Source of the DNA: Eubacteriales bacterium
GTDB taxonomy: Bacteria; Bacillota; Clostridia; Saccharofermentanales; Fastidiosipilaceae
DNA: 45,527 nt
Reading direction: 5' to 3'
Assembly: GCA_030537565.1 (NCBI GenBank)
Contig: JAUNVS010000007.1
Location: forward strand, 1-45,527
Positions 23,085-33,851 of this stretch are shown here, piece after piece (position 1 is the first letter of the stretch; each line of letters opens with the position of its first letter). The notes beneath the pieces were generated by a model, which was given only the letters and a program-made list of their open reading frames with translations, searched no databases and was not told the origin of the DNA. The position numbers and the translations under genes are program-made.

Positions 23085-23972
23085 ATGAATCAAAAACAAT
23101 TAGAACAAATGCGTTCTGGCAAAGGTTTTATTGCCGCCTTGGATCAAAGCGGTGGCTCGACCCCCAAGGCTCTTGCACTCTATGGTGTGCCTGAGGACAG
23201 CTACAGCTCCGAGGATGAGATGTTTGATCTCGTCCATAAAATGCGCACTCGCATCATCACCAGCCCAGCTTTTGATAATTCAAAAGTTTTAGGTGCCATT
23301 CTCTTCGAACAAACGATGGATCGTGAAATCGAAGGTAAAAAAACGGCAAGCTATCTTTGGGAAAATAAGGGTGTGGTTCCCTTCTTAAAGATTGACAAAG
23401 GCCTAGCCGCTGAAGAAAACGGTTGCCAAAAAATGAAGCCGATGCCAGAGCTTAATGCACTTCTCGATCGTGCTGTAGAGCGTGGAATCTTTGGTACCAA
23501 AGAACGTAGCGTCATTAAGGAATATAACGAAACAGGTATTCGCGAAGTGGTCGAGCAACAGTTCGAAGTAGCCAAACAAATCGTTGCCAAGGGTCTCGTT
23601 CCGATCATCGAACCAGAAGTTGATATTCACTCCGCTGAAAAAGAAAAAATTGAAGCTTTCTTAAAGGCAGAAATTCTCAAACAGCTTGATCAATTGAGCC
23701 CCGAGCAGCTTGTCATGCTAAAACTCAGCATTCCTACAAAGGCCGACGAGTACAAAGAACTGATCGCCCACAAGAACGTTGTCCGTGTTGTCGCTCTCTC
23801 AGGTGGTTACAGCCGCGACGATGCGAACGAACTCCTCAAGAAAAATCATGGTATGATCGCCTCCTTCTCCCGTGCGCTAGCTTCTGACCTCAATGCTAAG
23901 CAGAGTGATGAGGAATTTAATTCCAAGATCGCTGGAGCCATCAATAGCATCTACGAAGCGAGCATCGTCTAA
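23085..23972 (+). CDS. fda: Class I fructose-bisphosphate aldolase
   Basis: A 295-residue class I aldolase, about the usual length: [62 protein letters not shown] and [11 protein letters not shown], the last holding the Schiff-base lysine region, and [12 protein letters not shown] for phosphate. It splits fructose 1,6-bisphosphate in glycolysis through a lysine imine, without metal. AAGGAGGAC is before the ATG and a strong extended -10 promoter and terminator frame it as a single gene. Confidence 0.95.
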   Translation: MNQKQLEQMRSGKGFIAALDQSGGSTPKALALYGVPEDSYSSEDEMFDLVHKMRTRIITSPAFDNSKVLGAILFEQTMDREIEGKKTASYLWENKGVVPFLKIDKGLAAEENGCQKMKPMPELNALLDRAVERGIFGTKERSVIKEYNETGIREVVEQQFEVAKQIVAKGLVPIIEPEVDIHSAEKEKIEAFLKAEILKQLDQLSPEQLVMLKLSIPTKADEYKELIAHKNVVRVVALSGGYSRDDANELLKKNHGMIASFSRALASDLNAKQSDEEFNSKIAGAINSIYEASIV

Positions 23973-24001
23973 TTTAGATTATTTTCTAATCACACTCCCT
24001 A

Positions 24002-24030
24002 GGGGACTCTCAATCGAGAGCCCCCTTTTT
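24002..24030 (+). terminator. Terminator after the aldolase gene
   Basis: GGGGACTCTC and GAGAGCCCCC form a stem around AATC, followed by TTTTT. Confidence 0.9.
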
Positions 24031-24036
24031 ATGCAC

Positions 24037-24060
24037 AAAAAAAGGAGGCTCTTCGCCTCC
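24037..24060 (-). terminator. Terminator after the CNNM gene
   Basis: GGAGGC (24044-24049) and GCCTCC (24055-24060) pair; on the minus strand a run of seven T follows. Confidence 0.85.
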
Positions 24061-24070
24061 TAATATTTTT

Positions 24071-25588
24071 TTATTTTTGAGAATCTGGTGAATCATCAAT
24101 ATCCAAATTATGATGTCGATTGAGTCTACTCGGAAGATCTCGAGAATGACTAATCTTTTCATCATCCACTTTTTCATCCGGAATTAATTTGAGGTTAATG
24201 CGCTCAACTCGATTGTCATCCATGCTAAGAATTTTGAACTCTACATTATTATGTGTGCAGCTGGGATTCTCATCTTCTTCAGGAATATACCCGAGTTTGT
24301 CGATCACTAATCCAGCAATCGTATCGAAGTCCTCGTAATTATCCTCATCAAAACGAATTTGAGGGATATAGCGCTTGACCTCTTCTAGAGACTCTCGACC
24401 ATCTACATCAAAAGAACCGTCCTCTTTCTCACAGATGTTTTCATTTATCTCTTCTTCATCGTACTCATCCTCGATGTTACCAACGATCTCTTCAAGTAGA
24501 TCTTCAACCGTCACGAGTCCAGAGGTCCCACCATACTCGTCAATAACAATCGCCATCGACACACGTTCCTTTTGCATATCTCGGAACAAAGCATCCACAT
24601 GCTTAGACTCAGGCACACGATATGGAGGACGTAGGATATCTCTCAGCGAGAATGTCTCATACTCATTCTTTATCGTGTAATAGAGAAGATCGCGAATCAT
24701 CAGGATACCAACGATATCATCAATATCATCCTCATAAATCGGAATACGACTGTATTTCTCGTTGAGTGCTACATCGATAACTTCTTCATAATGAGCATCT
24801 ACACTAAGAGCAACAATATTCGTACGATGTGTCATGATCTCTGAAACTTCTTTGTCATTGAACTCAAAGATATTCTGGATCATCTGCGACTCTTCGACAT
24901 GAATACCGCCACTGTTCAGACCAACATCTACCATGATTCTGATTTCTTCTTCAGAAACTTTTTTATCACTCATCTGAGGTGAAATCCGAAGAATATGTAG
25001 AATTAAATTAGTTGAGTGAGTCAACAAGCGCGTAAATGGCCTGAAGAATATATCGATTGATCGAAGAACACCGACATATGTTTTCGCGAATTGTTCTGGA
25101 TTATTCAACGCCAAGCGTTTAGGAACCAATTCACCAAAAACAAGTGTCAAGTAGGCAACAATCAGAGTAATAATGATAACCGATACTGGACGAAATCCAG
25201 GATGTATACCATTCGGATCTAACAGTGCCGTAATCCGTCCAGCGAATTTTTCACCAGCCAATGCTGATGAAAGAAAACCAGCAATCGTGACTCCTACTTG
25301 TATCGTCGCCAAAAAATGACTCGGATTTGCAATGAATTTCAAAATCTTCTTCGCTGTTTTATTTCCTTCATCGGCCTCTTTTTTTACCTTTGCATCATTG
25401 AGTGTGACAATCGCCATCTCGGATGCTGAGAAAAAACCGTTGATCAAAATCAAAATGAAGATGATTAAAATATCGATCCAAATGTTCTTATCTGATGCAG
25501 CTGTCATAAATTTCATGACTTGTGAATCTGCCAGAAAGTTCAACTGTGAAAGCTGTGAGATCAAACTCAAACATCCACCGTCATCCAC
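24071..25588 (-). CDS. CNNM/CorC-HlyC family transporter-like protein
   Basis: 505 residues. An N-terminal CNNM membrane domain (IDILIIFILILINGFFSASEMAIVTLNDAKVKKEADEGN, then helices near 105-155) is followed by two CBS domains (IMTHRTNIVALSVDAHYEEVIDVALNEKYSRIPIYEDDIDDIVGIL and YRVPESKHVDALFRDMQKERVSMAIVIDEYGGTSGLVTVEDLLEEIVGNIEDEYD) and a CorC_HlyC domain at the end. These proteins are linked to magnesium export or resistance, with CBS domains binding nucleotides. The first 20 residues are poorly conserved; internal ATGs near residues 25-28 are alternative starts but lack a ribosome site. It is the first gene beyond parB, on the same strand. Confidence 0.92.
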   Translation of the reverse strand: MDDGGCLSLISQLSQLNFLADSQVMKFMTAASDKNIWIDILIIFILILINGFFSASEMAIVTLNDAKVKKEADEGNKTAKKILKFIANPSHFLATIQVGVTIAGFLSSALAGEKFAGRITALLDPNGIHPGFRPVSVIIITLIVAYLTLVFGELVPKRLALNNPEQFAKTYVGVLRSIDIFFRPFTRLLTHSTNLILHILRISPQMSDKKVSEEEIRIMVDVGLNSGGIHVEESQMIQNIFEFNDKEVSEIMTHRTNIVALSVDAHYEEVIDVALNEKYSRIPIYEDDIDDIVGILMIRDLLYYTIKNEYETFSLRDILRPPYRVPESKHVDALFRDMQKERVSMAIVIDEYGGTSGLVTVEDLLEEIVGNIEDEYDEEEINENICEKEDGSFDVDGRESLEEVKRYIPQIRFDEDNYEDFDTIAGLVIDKLGYIPEEDENPSCTHNNVEFKILSMDDNRVERINLKLIPDEKVDDEKISHSRDLPSRLNRHHNLDIDDSPDSQK

Positions 25589-25801
25589 GCTTCATATCCC
25601 CCTAAAAACACGCTTACGAAACACGATTACGAAGCTATATAAATAAATCTAAAAGTAGTCAACTTCGAATTATAGTTGAGTCCTCGCACTCATACAAATA
25701 AAGCCGGTCCATTTTGAAGCAGCTTCCCCAAATTTAGCTAATAAACTAAAAGGGGAAAGCACTACACCTCAAGCTTCTCTTATTTGTGCAATCATTTGTT
25801 A

Positions 25802-26725
25802 TTAATCGAGTACATTCATCAGATCAAGAATGCGATTCAAGTCCTCATCATCCTGATATTCAAGGATGATTTTTCCTTTTTTGCGACGTTTCCCTGTACT
25901 CTGAAGTTTTACTTTACAAGCAAAGAATTCTGACAAATTTTTCTGAATATCCTTGATCGCCAAAGCATACTGATCTAGCAACTGAGATTCCTCATGAGCA
26001 TCAATCTTTTCCTCGGAATTCTCTTCCACATTCTTACGAGCAAAATATCGGTTCACTAGCTCCTCGATATCTCGAACACTTAACTCAGCATCCACACAAC
26101 GCTGCGCATAAATGTACTGAACTTCTTTATCCTCCAATTGAAGTAAAACCTTTGCGTGTCCACTAGAAATCAAGTTCTGTGACAAAAGCTCCTGTACTTC
26201 TGGAGCCAGAGTCAAAATTCGAACCGCATTGCTTATAGAGCTACGATTCTTACCAATTAACTTAGACAAGTCCTCCTGAGTCAAATCAAAATCATCCATC
26301 AAGCGTTTATACGCATTAGCTTCTTCGATGACATTGAGATCCTCTCGCAAGACGTTTTCAATCACTGAAGTAATTACACGCTGCTGCTCATCAAATTCTC
26401 TGAGAATACACGGAATGGTTTTAATCCCAGCAATACGACTTGCTCGCCAACGACGCTCACCCGCGACAATCATATAATGGCCGTCGTCATCCTTATCTGC
26501 CTCCACTGTAATTGGCTGCAGAACACCATTCTCCTTAATAGAAGTCGCTAATTCATCAAGAGAGTCCTTATCAAAGTGTTTTCTAGGCTGATTCTTATCT
26601 GGATAGATTAAATTAATATCGATTTCAACGATACTATTCTTCTGATCTGTATTTACCATCTCAAAATTAGGCATATCTGGAAGGAGAGCATCCAAACCAC
26701 GTCCCAAACCTTTTTTCTTCGCCAT
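25802..26725 (-). CDS. parB: Chromosome partitioning protein ParB (Spo0J)
   Basis: 307 residues: GLGRGLDALLPD opening, the CTP-binding/sliding-clamp N-terminal domain with IYPDKNQPRKHFD and the VAGERRWRASRIAG box, then the helix-turn-helix LTQEDLSKLIGKNRSSISNAVRIL that reads parS, and a C-terminal dimer segment (KGKIILEYQDDEDLNRILDLM). The protein loads on parS as a CTP-dependent clamp and recruits SMC. At least 15 target-like sites occur in this window. It follows parA by 23 bases, one operon. GGAGG precedes the ATG. Confidence 0.97.
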   Translation of the reverse strand: MAKKKGLGRGLDALLPDMPNFEMVNTDQKNSIVEIDINLIYPDKNQPRKHFDKDSLDELATSIKENGVLQPITVEADKDDDGHYMIVAGERRWRASRIAGIKTIPCILREFDEQQRVITSVIENVLREDLNVIEEANAYKRLMDDFDLTQEDLSKLIGKNRSSISNAVRILTLAPEVQELLSQNLISSGHAKVLLQLEDKEVQYIYAQRCVDAELSVRDIEELVNRYFARKNVEENSEEKIDAHEESQLLDQYALAIKDIQKNLSEFFACKVKLQSTGKRRKKGKIILEYQDDEDLNRILDLMNVLD

Positions 26726-26748
26726 TTCTCCACCTCCTCTTTTAGCAG

Positions 26749-27504
26749 TTATGTTCTGGAAATAACTTCTTTTGCCAAAGCCAAATATGCTCGCGCACCT
26801 TTTGAGTGTTTATCATACTCGTAGATCGATTCACCAAAGCCAGGAGCCTCACTCAGACGTACATTTCTTGGGATAACTGTTTTAAACACCTTATTATTAA
26901 AGTGCTTGCGCACTTCTTCGCTTACCTGCTTCGATAATTGAGTCCTCGTGTCGACCATCGTCATTAGAACACCCAAGATCTCTAAATCTGAATTCAAAGA
27001 TTGTTTTACACGCATGTATGATTCCATCAACATCGATACACCTTCCAGCGCATAGTACTCAGCTTGAATGGGGATAATCAGACGATCACTAGCCACAAGG
27101 GCATTAACCGTTAATAATCCAAGAGAAGGTGGACAATCGATCAAAATGTAATCGTATTCTTCCTTAATTCCCTGTAATTTCTGTTTCAACAAATACTCTC
27201 TCTGATCTTCGTTAGCAAGACTTAACTCACTTGCAGAAAGGTCAATATTCCCTGGACAAAGAAATAAATTCTTACGATCAGTCCGTTTGATGATATCGTT
27301 TAGATCGCACTCTCCCGTTAAGACATGGTAAAGCGAACGTTTAATAATTTTCTTTTCATAGCCAAGACCGCTACTCGCATTTGCCTGGGCATCAAGATCT
27401 ATTAGAAGTGTTTTTTTATTTTTTACAGCAAGATACGCAGCAAGATTTATACATGTAGTAGTTTTTCCCACTCCACCTTTTTGATTAACCAGCGCTATGA
27501 TCAT
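26749..27504 (-). CDS. parA: Chromosome partitioning ATPase ParA (Soj)
   Basis: A 251-residue ParA/MinD-family ATPase with the deviant Walker A KGGVGKTTT (residues 9-17), LLIDLDAQANASSGLG, DYILIDCPPSLGLLTVNAL, and IPRNVRLSEAPGFGESIYEYD near the end. It works with ParB on origin segregation and, in Bacillus, on DnaA control. GAGGAG lies before the ATG. The 779-bp region upstream is a parS array; a small hairpin (AGCCTA/TAGGCT, 27539-27553) is in its leader. Confidence 0.97.
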   Translation of the reverse strand: MIIALVNQKGGVGKTTTCINLAAYLAVKNKKTLLIDLDAQANASSGLGYEKKIIKRSLYHVLTGECDLNDIIKRTDRKNLFLCPGNIDLSASELSLANEDQREYLLKQKLQGIKEEYDYILIDCPPSLGLLTVNALVASDRLIIPIQAEYYALEGVSMLMESYMRVKQSLNSDLEILGVLMTMVDTRTQLSKQVSEEVRKHFNNKVFKTVIPRNVRLSEAPGFGESIYEYDKHSKGARAYLALAKEVISRT

Positions 27505-27711
27505 TTCATTCTCCTCTTATCAGTCAAAAATCACTAAAGCCTATTCTAGGCTATTCACTGTCTTGAGATAAGTACAAATTTTTTGCTATTTGGAGAAATC
27601 CTTTGCCTTTTGTTGCATCAAAGAGTCAAATCTCCATTTATAGTAACAATTTATTACAGATATTAATTCCAGAATACAGAGAGAATTCATTTGCCACTTC
27701 TTGTTCAACCA

Positions 27712-27727
27712 TGTTCCACGTGGAACA
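27712..27727. other. parS site (perfect)
   Basis: TGTTCCACGTGGAACA; first site of repeat copy 1. Confidence 0.92.
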
Positions 27728-27771
27728 TGGACGAATTAATTCAATACTAATCCAGTTCAATAACCCTAAAA

Positions 27772-27787
27772 TGTTCCACGTGGAACA
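27772..27787. other. parS site (perfect)
   Basis: TGTTCCACGTGGAACA; second site of repeat copy 1. Confidence 0.92.
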
Positions 27788-27897
27788 TTTTTTACTGCCG
27801 ATCAACGTTAAATCAAATACGACCCTACTGTAAGCTAGATTTGAAGGTTCGCTTGCCACTATTCACACTCTCTGCCAACAAATCACTTATTCAACCA

Positions 27898-27913
27898 CGT
27901 TCCACGTGGAACA
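27898..27913. other. parS site
   Basis: CGTTCCACGTGGAACA; one end base differs. First site of copy 2. Confidence 0.85.
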
Positions 27914-27957
27914 CTGGCGAATTGATTCCTTACTAATCCAGTTCAATAGCCCTAAAA

Positions 27958-27973
27958 TGTTCCACGTGGAACA
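27958..27973. other. parS site (perfect)
   Basis: TGTTCCACGTGGAACA; second site of copy 2. Confidence 0.92.
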
Positions 27974-28084
27974 TTTTCTACTGCCGATCAAAGTGAGAGC
28001 AAAGACGCCACTCCAGTATAACAAGATTCAAAAGCTCGCTTGCCGCTATTCACTCTCTCTACCAATAAGTCACTTATTCAACCA

Positions 28085-28100
28085 CGTTTCACGTGGCACA
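28085..28100. other. Degenerate parS site
   Basis: CGTTTCACGTGGCACA; three differences from the palindrome. First site of copy 3. Confidence 0.5.
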
Positions 28101-28144
28101 CTAGCGAATACTTTCCGTACCAACCTAGTTCAACAACCCTAAAA

Positions 28145-28160
28145 TGTTCCACGTAGAACA
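28145..28160. other. parS-like site
   Basis: TGTTCCACGTAGAACA; one inner base differs. Second site of copy 3. Confidence 0.65.
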
Positions 28161-28234
28161 TTTTCTACAAACATTTAACAGATGATTCTGGATTGCAGCT
28201 CTATGTTCCTTATCTCTCCCTCCATATCAGAGAT

Positions 28235-28264
28235 AAAAAAAGGAGGCTATACTGCCTCCTTTTT
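28235..28264 (-). terminator. Terminator after gyrB
   Basis: AGGAGGC (28241-28247) and GCCTCCT (28254-28260) pair around TATACT, with A and T runs on both sides, so it can work in both directions. Confidence 0.9.
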
Positions 28265-28283
28265 CATAATTCTAATTTACAGA

Positions 28284-30633
<2,350 letters not shown>

Positions 30634-30705
30634 GTTATTCTACCACAACAGAGCCTTAAGATCTTCTCTATACAGCTTGATATCAGCTGTTTCAGGACTT
30701 AAACA

Positions 30706-31938
30706 TTATGTGTTTTTATTAAACAATTCTTTTAAATACTCTTCCGTGCACCGTTCTACCTTAGCTGATTTCACTTCAAAAAAGGCTGCTCGTTCGAGTT
30801 TGATCAGTTCACTGAAATCTTGGTTGACCTGGATCGGATCCGTACAGGAAATGAAAACTTGCATATCTTTAACTGCACTAAGTAGAGCTTGGCGACGTTT
30901 TTGATCCAATTCACTCATCACATCATCGAGGATTAGAACTGGTTTCTCCCGTCGTCGCGCCTCAATAAGACGCAATTCCGCAATCTTCATCGACAAAACT
31001 GCGGAGCGCTGCTGACCCTGGCTCCCGTAGATCTTTATCGGCTGTTGATTTAAAAAGATGTCGATATCATCTCGCTGAGGCCCAGATGAGGTGTTTCCAC
31101 GTAGAACATCATCTCGTTCTTCATGCTCCAAACGTTCGAGTATTTTTGCTTCAATCTGGGTAAGATCGTCGTCTTCTAGAATTCTTGACACCGTCTTATA
31201 CTTCAATTCCAGTACTTCAGAATCATCCGACATAATTGAGTGAAAGTTCTTTGCTAATTGATTTAACTCGCAAATCGTCGCTCGCCGTTCGTTGATAATC
31301 TCACTCGATACTTTGGCAAAATGCTGATTCCAGATTTTTAGTTCAGCCCTGAGGAGAAATGTTTCATCCTTTGATCTTCCTTTTTTTTCCTCATCACGCA
31401 TTCTCTTTAACAAATTATTCCTCTGTGTAATTATTCGTTGAAACTTCTGCAGGAGAATGAAATAGGGGCGATTCATCTGACAAATTAAGAGATCTAGAAA
31501 GCGCCGCCGTAAGGCAGGTCCTTCTTTAATCATCAGGAGATCTTCTGGTGCGAAAATCACCGCATTGAATAATCCATAGAGCTGATTTAAACGGTCTAGT
31601 TCGAGGCCATCATGGAAAATCTTTCGTTCTCTGCCGCTACGATCACCCGACTTATTGCTGTCTCGGTAGCTAATCTTGAGGCTTTCACGATAATTTACAT
31701 CGCTTTGCTTAGGTCGAAATTCGAGACTAACTTCGTAAAAATTTTCACCTTGTCGTATTAATTCTCGATCTTTTGCCGTGAGAGGCGAACGAGCAGAGCT
31801 CATCAGGTAAATCGCTTCTAGCAGGTTAGTTTTACCCTGCCCATTGTTTCCAAAGAAAATATTGATTTCTTCATCGAGACTAAGCACAAGTTCCTCGTAA
31901 TTGCGGAAATTTTTAAGTTCCAATTTTTCGATAAACAA
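30706..31938 (-). CDS. recF: DNA replication and repair protein RecF
   Basis: 410 residues, beginning at a TTG: LFIEKLELKNFRNYEEL, Walker A GNNGQGKTN, the arm with a coiled middle, LSMKIAELRLIEARRREKPVLILDDVMSELD (signature and Walker B) and the D-loop. RecF helps load RecA at gaps with RecO and RecR. I prefer TTG 31938 because AAAGGGG stands nine bases before it and the conserved N-terminus starts there; the frame also has an upstream TTG with no ribosome site. It is somewhat longer than Bacillus RecF. yaaA, usually between dnaN and recF, is absent and a terminator separates them. Confidence 0.93.
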   Translation of the reverse strand: MFIEKLELKNFRNYEELVLSLDEEINIFFGNNGQGKTNLLEAIYLMSSARSPLTAKDRELIRQGENFYEVSLEFRPKQSDVNYRESLKISYRDSNKSGDRSGRERKIFHDGLELDRLNQLYGLFNAVIFAPEDLLMIKEGPALRRRFLDLLICQMNRPYFILLQKFQRIITQRNNLLKRMRDEEKKGRSKDETFLLRAELKIWNQHFAKVSSEIINERRATICELNQLAKNFHSIMSDDSEVLELKYKTVSRILEDDDLTQIEAKILERLEHEERDDVLRGNTSSGPQRDDIDIFLNQQPIKIYGSQGQQRSAVLSMKIAELRLIEARRREKPVLILDDVMSELDQKRRQALLSAVKDMQVFISCTDPIQVNQDFSELIKLERAAFFEVKSAKVERCTEEYLKELFNKNT

Positions 31939-32052
31939 AACTTGCGTCCCCTTTGCTCTAAACTTGTGATAGAAATCTGTTTCCAATACGATAGTTTAGT
32001 CGATTGCACTCGTAGTCTCCAGCATCGCCTCTGCATCGAGCTCAAGCTCCAC

Positions 32053-32100
32053 CAAATAAATAAAAATAAAAGAGCCTTCGAACGACCGCTTCGAAGACTC
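32053..32100 (-). terminator. Terminator between dnaN and recF
   Basis: On the minus strand GAG-T-CTTCGAA and TTCGAAG-G-CTC (32100-32072) form a stem followed by a long T-rich tract, so dnaN ends here and recF needs its own promoter. Confidence 0.85.
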
Positions 32101-32126
32101 CTTACACAAGTAGATATTAAATATTT

Positions 32127-33278
32127 TTATCGACGGACGGGGAGGAGGAGGTAGAGATAGGCATCGCCTTCGGTCGGTGCGATCGTCAAAGGACCGTGGA
32201 CGCCATTGCAACGAATCAAAATCTCATCATCTGAAATGGCCTTCAGAGCCTGAGTAAAATAGGTCGGATTGAAGTCAATGTCGAAGTATTCCCCGCTAAA
32301 ATTGATTGCAACCTGATCTTTCATCGTCCCAAGTTCGGTCGCAGACTCGATCTTAATATGACCCGCATTTCCCTCTTCAACTTGGAAACGTACTGGCAGT
32401 AGACGCCCAGTTGCTGGACGCATAAGTAGTGCACGATCCAATGCAGCTAGGAATTCATGTCGATTAATCGTGAATTGACTGAGGTACTCGTTTGGAATCA
32501 AACTCTGATAATCCACATACTCGCCTTCAAAGGTGGATGAAATGATCTTAATATTGGGATTTTCAAAGCAAACTTTATTCTTCGCAGAACTCAATTCAAA
32601 ATAAGCCTCTTCGTCTTCTTTTGCATCCATGATCGGTGCAAGTTGAGCCATCGATTCTGCAGGGATGACCACACTGTACTGTTTAACATCCCCCATCGCC
32701 TTTAATTGCTCTTCATTGAAGTGATATTTCGCGAAAGCAAGACGATAACCGTCAAGTGCGACAACATCGAGACAATCTTCCTTAAAGTTAAAGAAAAGAG
32801 AGTTGAAAAGTCGACGCGTATTGTCACTAGCTGCAGAGAACAGTGTTTGATGAATCATCTCAGCCAGGACTTTTTCAGGAATTCTAATGCAGCCTTCCCG
32901 CTCACTAATTTCCAAACGTGGCATCTCAGGGAAATCATCACTACGCAAAAATGGGATCTCAAATTTTGAAAAACCACAGACGATCTGTAATTTGTTCTGA
33001 TCATCGTTCGTACTGAGACTTACATTCTCATTTGGCAGTTTACGAACGATATCTTGAAAGAGGCGGGCTTGAACCGCCACAGCACCTTCTTCGAAAATAT
33101 CCGCCTTAACACGGACAATACTTCCGCATTCGAGATTGTATGAATAAAAGCGAACTGCATTTTCTTCAGCACGAATGAGAATGCAACTCAAAGCTTCGAT
33201 TGTACTACGTGTCGATGCGGTACGCATGACGACATTGATGGCCTCTCGTAGCTCATTGGGTGAAAATTCTAAACGCAT
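32127..33278 (-). CDS. dnaN: DNA polymerase III beta subunit (sliding clamp)
   Basis: A 383-residue clamp with three similar domains: MRLEFSPNELREAINVVMRTASTRSTIEALSCILIRAEENAVRFYSYNLECGSIVRV, the central LFSAASDNTRRLFNSLFFNF and DGYRLAFAKYHF, and the final LPVRR end (DAYLYLLLPVRR) after GPLTIAPTEG. It forms the dimeric ring that holds polymerase III on DNA. It lies next to oriC in a normal origin cluster but on its own transcript, since a terminator separates it from recF and another is found before it, after dnaA. Confidence 0.97.
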   Translation of the reverse strand: MRLEFSPNELREAINVVMRTASTRSTIEALSCILIRAEENAVRFYSYNLECGSIVRVKADIFEEGAVAVQARLFQDIVRKLPNENVSLSTNDDQNKLQIVCGFSKFEIPFLRSDDFPEMPRLEISEREGCIRIPEKVLAEMIHQTLFSAASDNTRRLFNSLFFNFKEDCLDVVALDGYRLAFAKYHFNEEQLKAMGDVKQYSVVIPAESMAQLAPIMDAKEDEEAYFELSSAKNKVCFENPNIKIISSTFEGEYVDYQSLIPNEYLSQFTINRHEFLAALDRALLMRPATGRLLPVRFQVEEGNAGHIKIESATELGTMKDQVAINFSGEYFDIDFNPTYFTQALKAISDDEILIRCNGVHGPLTIAPTEGDAYLYLLLPVRR

Positions 33279-33465
33279 AGTCCTATGAGACCTTTCTTTT
33301 CGTTATCTTTTGAAGGAAATTTCCCTCTATAGCTAGATAGATTTACTTGTTCTTAGTTTATCACTCTTTCTTCTTATACCCCTGTGGAAATGTGGAAAAG
33401 CCATTTTTAGCAATAGGCAGCAGGATATCCGTGGTGGAAAGAATTACTTTTTGATCCGCATAACT

Positions 33466-33474
33466 TGTGGATAG
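33466..33474. other. DnaA box
   Basis: TGTGGATAG, one change from the TTATCCACA consensus read on the other strand. Confidence 0.65.
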
Positions 33475-33548
33475 CGGCGGATTGCTTGGGGATTAGTGAT
33501 TTATCCGACTTCAGTCCACATACAGATATCCGCAAATGAGGATAAAGA

Positions 33549-33557
33549 TGTGGATAA
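33549..33557. other. DnaA box (perfect)
   Basis: TGTGGATAA, the exact consensus box. Confidence 0.8.
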
Positions 33558-33636
33558 GTCGAGCTATTATGAAAGTGCCTCAAACTGTCCTCCATCTCAA
33601 AACCTCCTCTAAAATCCTTCTCTAAAAAACATAAAA

Positions 33637-33652
33637 TGTTCCACGTGGAACG
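33637..33652. other. parS site inside oriC
   Basis: TGTTCCACGTGGAACG; one end base differs. About 80 bases from the perfect DnaA box. Confidence 0.85.
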
Positions 33653-33709
33653 CTATGAGATGACTTATTGAGGTAACGACTTACAGTTATTCCGATCGAT
33701 CAAGTGTCA

Positions 33710-33725
33710 TGTTCCACGTGGAATA
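33710..33725. other. parS-like site inside oriC
   Basis: TGTTCCACGTGGAATA; one inner end base differs. Confidence 0.75.
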
Positions 33726-33750
33726 CATGTATAGTTTGATGGAACGGACT

Positions 33751-33777
33751 AAAAATAAGAGGCAAAATATTTTGCCT
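33751..33777 (-). terminator. Palindromic terminator after dnaA
   Basis: An 18-base perfect palindrome AGGCAAAATATTTTGCCT (33760-33777), followed on the minus strand by CTTATTTTT. It ends dnaA within the origin gap. Confidence 0.75.
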
Positions 33778-33851
33778 TTTCTGCGAGAAAATCCCTTGAT
33801 CCAATAAAAATGTCGAGAAGCTTAGTAGAGCTCTCGTATAAAACAATTTCT

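Larger units (their letters stand above)
27692..28168. repeat. Three ~186-bp tandem repeats, each with two parS sites
   Basis: Repeat units start near 27692, 27878 and 28065. In each, two parS sites lie 60 bases apart, with a spacer that includes GTTCAATA-CCCTAAAA, and the same flanks (TTATTCAACCAC before, ACTGCCGATCAA after) recur. Site pairs start at 27712/27772, 27898/27958 and 28085/28145, a period of 186-187. Both sites are perfect in the first copy and degenerate in the third, as if the array were decaying from one end. Apparent short open frames here only translate the repeats. The remaining parts of the 27505-28283 gap show nothing else. Confidence 0.93.
33279..33851. other. Putative replication origin, oriC
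   Basis: The 573-bp gap between dnaN and dnaA has a perfect DnaA box TGTGGATAA (33549-33557), one with a single change TGTGGATAG (33466-33474), and two weaker boxes back to back, TGTGGAAAT and TGTGGAAAA (33383-33399). AT-rich runs flank them, and two parS sites and the dnaA terminator are also in the gap. The position between dnaA and dnaN corresponds to the Bacillus incC/DUE side. No second box cluster is evident upstream of dnaA. Confidence 0.82.

Noticed and set aside
27603..28142. Short open frames containing MFHVEHFLLPI in the second parS array
   Set aside because: The MFHVEH text is just ATGTTCCACGTGGAACAT translated; the frames follow the repeats, not a gene.
31093..31108. parS-like sequence in recF
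   Set aside because: Three mismatches to the palindrome and inside a conserved coding region.
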